From Frankiales bacterium (lineage in GTDB: Bacteria > Actinomycetota > Actinomycetes > Mycobacteriales > SCTD01), in NCBI GenBank assembly GCA_025965615.1, contig JAOPWP010000068.1, positions 1 to 34,541 on the forward strand: a stretch of 34,541 bases of DNA. Direction: 5' to 3'. Both the position numbers and the translations under genes were made by a program. Shown in pieces: positions 30,445-34,541 of this stretch. How positions within the stretch are numbered: the stretch's first letter is position 1; each line of letters begins with the position of its first letter. The notes beneath the pieces were generated by a model. It did no database searches. It was not told where the DNA came from and saw only the letters and a list, made by a program, of their open reading frames with translations.

Positions 30445-31491
30445 TCAGGGACGCCCCTCCAGCACGAGGTTGAAGGGCGTCTCGGCCACCCTGCGCAGCG
30501 AGCTGAAGCCCGCTCCGACCACGACCTCTCGCAGTGCCGCCTCACCCGCCTGCGCCCCGAGGGAGGCGCCGCCGTCCTGGGCCAGTGCGTTGGGCGTGCA
30601 CAGGAAGGTCGAGAAGGCGTAGTACGCCGCCCCGACGGGGTTCAGGTTCTCCTCCACCGAGTCGCCCGCGAACGGCTCGACGAGCAGGAGCGAACCCCGC
30701 GGGTCGAGCGCCTGTCGTACGTGCGTGCAGGCACCGGCCGGGTCGCCCATGTCGTGGAGGCAGTCGAGCATCGTCACGAGGTCGTACGTGCCGGGGAAGG
30801 ACTGGGCTGCTCCGACCTCGAACCGGACCCGCTCGGTCAGCCCGGCGTCCGCGGCCCGCTTGCAGGCGACGTCGACGGACTCCGCGTGCCCGTCGAACCC
30901 CACGAACGTCGAAGCCGGGTACGCCTGCGCCATCAGCAGGGTGCTCGCGCCGTGCCCGCACCCCACGTCGGCCACCCGGGCCCCTGCGTGCAGTCGCGCC
31001 TCGATGCCGTCCAGGGCAGGGATCCACGTGCTGGTCAGTCCGTCGAGGTAGCCGGGCCGGAAGAACCGCTCGCACCCCTCGTGCACGTCGCCGTGATGGT
31101 CTCCCCAGGCCAGGCCCCCGCCGGTGCGGAAGGCCTCGGTGAGCCGGTCCGTGGCCTGCACCGATCCGAGTGCCAGCTCGAACGCGCCGATGACGCAGGC
31201 AGGGCTCGTCTCGTCGGTCAGCGGCAGGGCGTGCTCGTCGGGCAGCTCGTAGCGGTCCCCGGCCGCCAGGTGCACGTAGCCACTGGCCGACTGGGCCCGC
31301 AACCACTCCCGGACGTACCGCTCGCAGGTCCCGGTGCGCTCCGCGAGCTCGGTCGAGGTGAGCGGCCCGGCTCCCGCCATCGCCCGGTAGAGGCCCAACC
31401 GGTCACCGACGACGACGAGCGCCCCGTTCACGGCGGCCCCCACGTCCGCGACAGCTTTGCCCACGAAGCTTCTCAGCACGTTCTCGTCCAT
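30445..31491 (-). CDS. SAM-dependent methyltransferase with N-terminal winged-helix region
   Basis: 348 residues. The N-terminal about 100 residues form a winged-helix, dimerisation-type region (LYRAMAGAGPLTSTELAERTGTCERYVREWLRAQSASGYV). The C-terminal part is a class-I methyltransferase with the SAM motif VADVGCGHGASTLLMAQAYP at about 168-187, the following acidic FVGFDGHAESV, and LVTMLDCLHDMGDPAGACTHVRQAL. The substrate is unknown; the architecture resembles small-molecule O- or C-methyltransferases. The ATG at 31491 lies 13 bases from a long palindrome (31505-31524), so the gene is very probably controlled by the divergent TetR. It is convergent with the transporter gene, 19 bases apart. 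Confidence 0.88.
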   Translation of the reverse strand: MDENVLRSFVGKAVADVGAAVNGALVVVGDRLGLYRAMAGAGPLTSTELAERTGTCERYVREWLRAQSASGYVHLAAGDRYELPDEHALPLTDETSPACVIGAFELALGSVQATDRLTEAFRTGGGLAWGDHHGDVHEGCERFFRPGYLDGLTSTWIPALDGIEARLHAGARVADVGCGHGASTLLMAQAYPASTFVGFDGHAESVDVACKRAADAGLTERVRFEVGAAQSFPGTYDLVTMLDCLHDMGDPAGACTHVRQALDPRGSLLLVEPFAGDSVEENLNPVGAAYYAFSTFLCTPNALAQDGGASLGAQAGEAALREVVVGAGFSSLRRVAETPFNLVLEGRP

Positions 31492-31504
31492 GGCTCCCCC
31501 TGTT

Positions 31505-31524
31505 GTTCGGTCGTCCGACCGAAC
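31505..31524. promoter_or_regulatory. Palindromic operator GTTCGGTCG-TC-CGACCGAAC
   Basis: Two perfect 9-base inverted arms separated by TC lie 13 bases upstream of the methyltransferase ATG. The site overlaps the predicted transcription start of the minus-strand promoter below. It is the natural binding site for the TetR at 31661. Confidence 0.8.
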
Positions 31525-31526
31525 CG

Positions 31527-31555
31527 ACGATGAGGCCCGGGCCTCCTCCCGTCAA
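31527..31555 (-). promoter_or_regulatory. Probable promoter of the methyltransferase gene (TTGACG-N17-CATCGT)
   Basis: On the minus strand TTGACG (31555-31550) is followed by 17 bases and CATCGT (31532-31527). Transcription would start near 31520, inside the palindromic operator, so repressor binding would block it. Confidence 0.45.
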
Positions 31556-31586
31556 GGCCGAGATCCCCTGCGCGGCAACGGCTTGC

Positions 31587-31615
31587 TTGACATCGCGCGC
31601 GCCGACGCACAGTCT
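31587..31615 (+). promoter_or_regulatory. Probable promoter of the TetR-fusion operon (TTGACA-N17-CAGTCT)
   Basis: A consensus -35 TTGACA (31587-31592) is followed by exactly 17 bases and a weak -10, CAGTCT (31610-31615). The predicted start near 31622 lies just before the second operator copy, consistent with autoregulation. Confidence 0.45.
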
Positions 31616-31627
31616 CAGGGCTCACCT

Positions 31628-31647
31628 ACTCGATCGTCCGACCGAAC
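31628..31647. promoter_or_regulatory. Second, imperfect operator copy upstream of the TetR gene
   Basis: ACTCGATCG-TC-CGACCGAAC keeps the right arm of the palindrome at 31505-31524 perfectly (CGACCGAAC) and six of nine left-arm bases. It ends 13 bases before the TetR start at 31661. It is probably the weaker, autoregulatory site. Confidence 0.7.
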
Positions 31648-31660
31648 GGAGCTGGTCCAG

Positions 31661-32302
31661 GTGAGCGAGCTCCCGGCCCCCCGATCCACGGCTGCGGTAC
31701 TGCTCGACGCAGCGCGCGTCCAGCTGATGGAGGACGGGTTCGCCGGCCTGTCGACCCGCAAGGTGGCGGACCGTGCGCGTGTGCCGCTCAGCCAGGTGCA
31801 CTACCACTTCGGCTCGAAGAGCGGCCTGGTGCTCGCGCTGCTCCACTCCGAGGACGCCCGTCGCCTCGCGCGTCAGACCGAGATGTACGCCGCCGACGTC
31901 CCGCTCTGGCGTCGCTACGAGCAGGCCTGCGACTTCCTGGACGAGGACCTCGAGTCCGGCTACGTCCGCGTCCTGCACGAGATGGTGGCGGCCGGGTGGT
32001 CCGACCCGGCCCTGGCCCAGGCGGCACGTGAGGTGCTGCTGGGGTGGCACGCCCTGCTCGTGTCGGTGGCGCACGAGGCAGCCGAGCAGCTCGGTGGCCT
32101 CGGACCCTTCACCCCCGAGGAGGTGGCGTCGCTGATCGGCAACGCCTTCCTGGGCTCGGAGGCGCTCCTGCTGCTGGGGGTCACCCGCCAGCAGCAACCG
32201 GTGCGCTCCTCGCTGCGCCGCATCGGCCAGGCCCTTCGGGCTGCGGAGGAAGCGGCTTCCGGCCCACCGCGCCTCCGGCCGTCGACCCGCCAGGCCGGTT
32301 AG
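31661..32302 (+). CDS. TetR-family transcriptional regulator of the methyltransferase/fusion locus
   Basis: 213 residues from the GTG at 31661; the track's 31457 start would put the operator and promoter inside the coding region, and a GGAG lies about ten bases before 31661. The helix-turn-helix is STAAVLLDAARVQLMEDGFAGLSTRKVADRARVPLSQVHYHFGSKSGLVLALL (about residues 9-62). The C-terminal domain is of ordinary TetR size and its ligand is not evident. It is divergent from the methyltransferase and ten bases upstream of the hydrolase-glycosyltransferase gene, so it probably represses both sides and itself through the two operators. Confidence 0.93.
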   Translation: MSELPAPRSTAAVLLDAARVQLMEDGFAGLSTRKVADRARVPLSQVHYHFGSKSGLVLALLHSEDARRLARQTEMYAADVPLWRRYEQACDFLDEDLESGYVRVLHEMVAAGWSDPALAQAAREVLLGWHALLVSVAHEAAEQLGGLGPFTPEEVASLIGNAFLGSEALLLLGVTRQQQPVRSSLRRIGQALRAAEEAASGPPRLRPSTRQAG

Positions 32303-32312
32303 GGGACAGGCC

Positions 32313-34418
32313 GTGAGGGCCCGGGAGCCGGACCTCGTCGCAGATGTGCAGCGCGACGGCGTCCGCCTGCACTACGAGGTGCACGGGGACGGGCCCACCA
32401 CGGTCCTGCTGCTGCCCACGTGGTCGATCATGCCCAGCCGCTTCTGGAAGGCACAGGTCCCCTACCTCGCACGGCACGCCCGGGTGGTCGTCTTCGACGG
32501 CAGAGGCACAGGGCGGTCTTCCCGGCCGGTCGACCCGGCCGCCTACGCGCCCGAGGAGTTCGCCGGCGACGCGCTTGCCGTCCTCGACGCCACCGGTACC
32601 GGCAGCGCTGTGCTGGTGGGCCTCTCGCTCGGCGCCCAGTGGGGGCTGATCCTCGCCGCCGGCTCCCCGCACCGGGTGCTCGGCCTCGTCGCCATCGCGC
32701 CCGCTGTCCCCCTGGTCCCGCCGCTGCCCGACAGAGCGGTCTACGGCTTCGAGGACGACCTCGGGGTCGACGAGGGCTGGGCCCGCTACAACCGGAACTC
32801 GTGGGTGCGCGACTTCGAGGGCTTCCTGCAGTTCTTCTTCCGGCAGATGTTCCCCGAGCCCCACTCGACGAAGCAGATCGAGGACTGCGTGGGGTGGGGG
32901 CTCGAGACGGGGGCTCAGGCGCTCGCCCGGACCGTGTCCCCGTCCACCCGGGTGTCCCGGGAGGACGTCCTGGAGCGGTGCTCCCGAGTCACCTGCCCCG
33001 TGCTCGTCGTCCACGGTGATGCGGACCGGATCTCCTCCCACGGTCAGGGCGTGGCCCTCGCCGCGGCGACCGGCGGGACCTTGCTGACCATCGTCGGGGG
33101 CGGTCACGGGCCGCACGCCCGTGACCCGGTCGCGGTCAACCAGGCCCTGCGCCGCTTCGTCCAGTCGGTGGCGCCGCCCGAACCCGTCGCCCGCAGCTGG
33201 ACCCGGGCCCCACGGCGGGACAGGCGCGTCCTCTACCTCTCGTCGCCGATCGGCCTCGGTCACACCCTCCGTGACATCGCGATCGTGGACGAGCTGCGCA
33301 AGGTGCATCCCGGCGTGCAGGTCGACTGGCTGGCGCAGCACCCGGTGACGGCGGTGCTGGAGCAGCGGGGGGAGCGGGTCCACCCCGCGTCCGCGTTCCT
33401 GTCGTCGGAGGCAGCGCACGTCGAGTCCGAGTCCGGGGAGCACGACCTGCACGCCTTCCAGGCCATTCGGCGCATGGACGAGGTGCTGGTCGCGAACTTC
33501 ATGGTCTTCGCCGATCTCGTGGAGGAGCAGCGGTACGACCTGTGGGTCGGTGACGAGGCGTGGGACCTCGACCACTTCCTGCACGAGAACCCGGAGCTCA
33601 AGACCGCCGCGTACGCGTGGATGACCGACTTCGTCGGCTGGCTCCCGATGCCCTCAGGCGGCCCCGAGGAGGCTCTGCTCACCGCCGACTACAACGCCGA
33701 GATGATCCAGCAGCGCTCCCGCCACCGTCACGTGCGTGACCGGTCGATCTTCGTCGGCAATCCCGACGACGTCGTCCCGGACGCCTTCGGCCCGCACCTG
33801 CCGGGCATCCGCGAGTGGACCGAGCAGGAGTTCGACTTCTCGGGCTACGTGACGGGCTTCGACCCGGGCGAGGTGGCCGACAGGGCCGCTCTGCGCGAGG
33901 AGCTCGGCTACGGCCCGGACGAGCGGGTGTGCGTGGTGACGGTCGGGGGTTCAGGGGTCGGCGCCCCGCTCCTGCGCCGGATCCTCGCGTGCGTCCCCGA
34001 GGCGCGCGAGCGCGTGCCGGGCCTGCGCACCGTCGTCGTCACGGGACCTCGCATCGACCCGGGCTCGCTCCCGCAGGTCGAGGGGGTGGAGGTGCACGGC
34101 CACGTGCCCCGGCTCTACCGGCACCTCGCGGCGTGCGACCTGGCGGTCGTCCAAGGTGGCCTGACGACCTGCATGGAGCTGACCGCTCAGAGGCGGCCCT
34201 TCCTCTACGTCCCGCTGCGCAACCACTTCGAGCAGAACGTGCACGTACGGCACCGGCTCGACCGCTACCGGGCCGGAAGGTGCCTGGACTACGCAGAGAC
34301 GCTGCCCGGGCCGCTGGCGGAAGCGATCGCGGCGACGATCGGCGCCTCGGTGGACTACCGGCCGGTCGAGACCGACGGCGCCGAGCGTGCAGCGGCGATG
34401 CTCGCCGGACTGCTCTGA
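32313..34418 (+). CDS. Alpha/beta-hydrolase fused to a MurG/UGT-like glycosyltransferase
   Basis: 701 residues from the GTG at 32313 (AGGGGA six bases upstream). Residues about 1-285 are an alpha/beta-hydrolase: VVVFDGRGTGRSSRP, nucleophile elbow GLSLGAQ with Ser105, VVHGDADRISS for the acid, and GGGHGPH for the His, so the triad appears complete. After a short linker (about 286-302), residues 303-701 form a GT-B glycosyltransferase: YLSSPIGLGHTLRDIAIVDELRK resembles the N-terminal glycine loop of MurG/UGT enzymes, VTVGGSGVGAPLLRRIL opens the second domain, and VQGGLTTCMELTAQRRPFLYVPLRNHFEQNVHV is the nucleotide-sugar binding segment. Substrates are unknown. The pairing with a TetR and a methyltransferase suggests small-molecule modification, resistance or detoxification (inference). 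Confidence 0.88.
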   Translation: MRAREPDLVADVQRDGVRLHYEVHGDGPTTVLLLPTWSIMPSRFWKAQVPYLARHARVVVFDGRGTGRSSRPVDPAAYAPEEFAGDALAVLDATGTGSAVLVGLSLGAQWGLILAAGSPHRVLGLVAIAPAVPLVPPLPDRAVYGFEDDLGVDEGWARYNRNSWVRDFEGFLQFFFRQMFPEPHSTKQIEDCVGWGLETGAQALARTVSPSTRVSREDVLERCSRVTCPVLVVHGDADRISSHGQGVALAAATGGTLLTIVGGGHGPHARDPVAVNQALRRFVQSVAPPEPVARSWTRAPRRDRRVLYLSSPIGLGHTLRDIAIVDELRKVHPGVQVDWLAQHPVTAVLEQRGERVHPASAFLSSEAAHVESESGEHDLHAFQAIRRMDEVLVANFMVFADLVEEQRYDLWVGDEAWDLDHFLHENPELKTAAYAWMTDFVGWLPMPSGGPEEALLTADYNAEMIQQRSRHRHVRDRSIFVGNPDDVVPDAFGPHLPGIREWTEQEFDFSGYVTGFDPGEVADRAALREELGYGPDERVCVVTVGGSGVGAPLLRRILACVPEARERVPGLRTVVVTGPRIDPGSLPQVEGVEVHGHVPRLYRHLAACDLAVVQGGLTTCMELTAQRRPFLYVPLRNHFEQNVHVRHRLDRYRAGRCLDYAETLPGPLAEAIAATIGASVDYRPVETDGAERAAAMLAGLL

Positions 34419-34541
34419 CGGCGCGGCGACCGGCAGAAGGCCCGTGCCTGGCACGACGTGGCCTGGGGGTGGCGGGCGCGCGTGCCGGGCGACGCGCCGC
34501 CGGTCGGGACGAGCACCGGCGGCGGCGCCTGACGCCCACCG

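Noticed and set aside
34419-34541. Possible start of another gene at the right edge
   Set aside because: No frame on either strand shows recognisable protein sequence. A small inverted repeat (CGTGCC-t-GGCACG) is present but too short to interpret.

Overview
The window is very GC-rich DNA (third codon positions almost all G or C, many GTG starts, genes packed with 1-8 base overlaps). This and the gene content point to an Actinomycetota chromosome; I cannot name the genus. The theme is adenosylcobalamin (vitamin B12) biosynthesis and cobalt supply, interrupted by unrelated regulator, efflux, c-di-GMP and cell-wall genes.

Layout. (1) 1-5403: the start of an MBL-fold protein running off the left edge (in relatives usually joined to CobU), divergent from cobT and cobN. 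(2) 5419-9421, minus strand: a GGDEF-EAL c-di-GMP protein, an 84-residue exported protein made largely of seven GGSLN repeats, a 283-base gap full of hairpins, and an M15 peptidase lipoprotein. (3) 9468-11962: cobD (cbiB) and cobQ (cbiP). (4) 11972-15413: a DHA2-type efflux pump with a divergent TetR regulator and three operator-like repeats between them, then an acyl-CoA dehydrogenase. (5) 15494-28637: a cobalamin riboswitch, a 14-codon leader ORF overlapping the next start, then twelve genes in one chain: ChlI-ChlD-type chelatase, cobO, cobB, cobI, cobM, cbiD, cobL, cbiG-cobJ fusion, ferredoxin, cobA, cobH, cbiX, followed after 8 bases by cobC. (6) 28642-29432: a second TetR gene attached to the frameshifted 5' remnant of an ABC transporter ATPase gene. 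(7) 29502-30425: a second, shorter cobalamin riboswitch and a NiCoT cobalt/nickel transporter. (8) 30445-34418: a methyltransferase divergent from a TetR regulator, with a long palindromic operator, then an unusual alpha/beta-hydrolase to MurG-like glycosyltransferase fusion. The last 123 bases show no gene I can support.

How it fits together. CobA makes precorrin-2. The window then carries both an early cobalt-insertion enzyme (CbiX with an MXCXXC motif and His-rich tail, plus CbiD and CbiG) and the late, ATP-dependent chelatase (CobN plus the fused ChlI/ChlD protein). CobI, CobJ, CobM, CobL and CobH build the ring; CobB, CobO, CobQ, CobD and CobC amidate, adenosylate and add the aminopropanol arm; CobT activates the lower ligand. 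CobK/CbiJ, CobF, CobG and CobS/CobV are not in the window. Cobalamin itself probably feeds back on the large operon and on cobalt uptake through the two riboswitches.

The observations I consider most worth a second look are the riboswitch-leader-ORF coupling, the GGSLN repeat protein with its hairpin-rich upstream region, the operator motif shared by two separate TetR loci, the ABC remnant, the ferredoxin inside the corrin operon, and the hydrolase-glycosyltransferase fusion.
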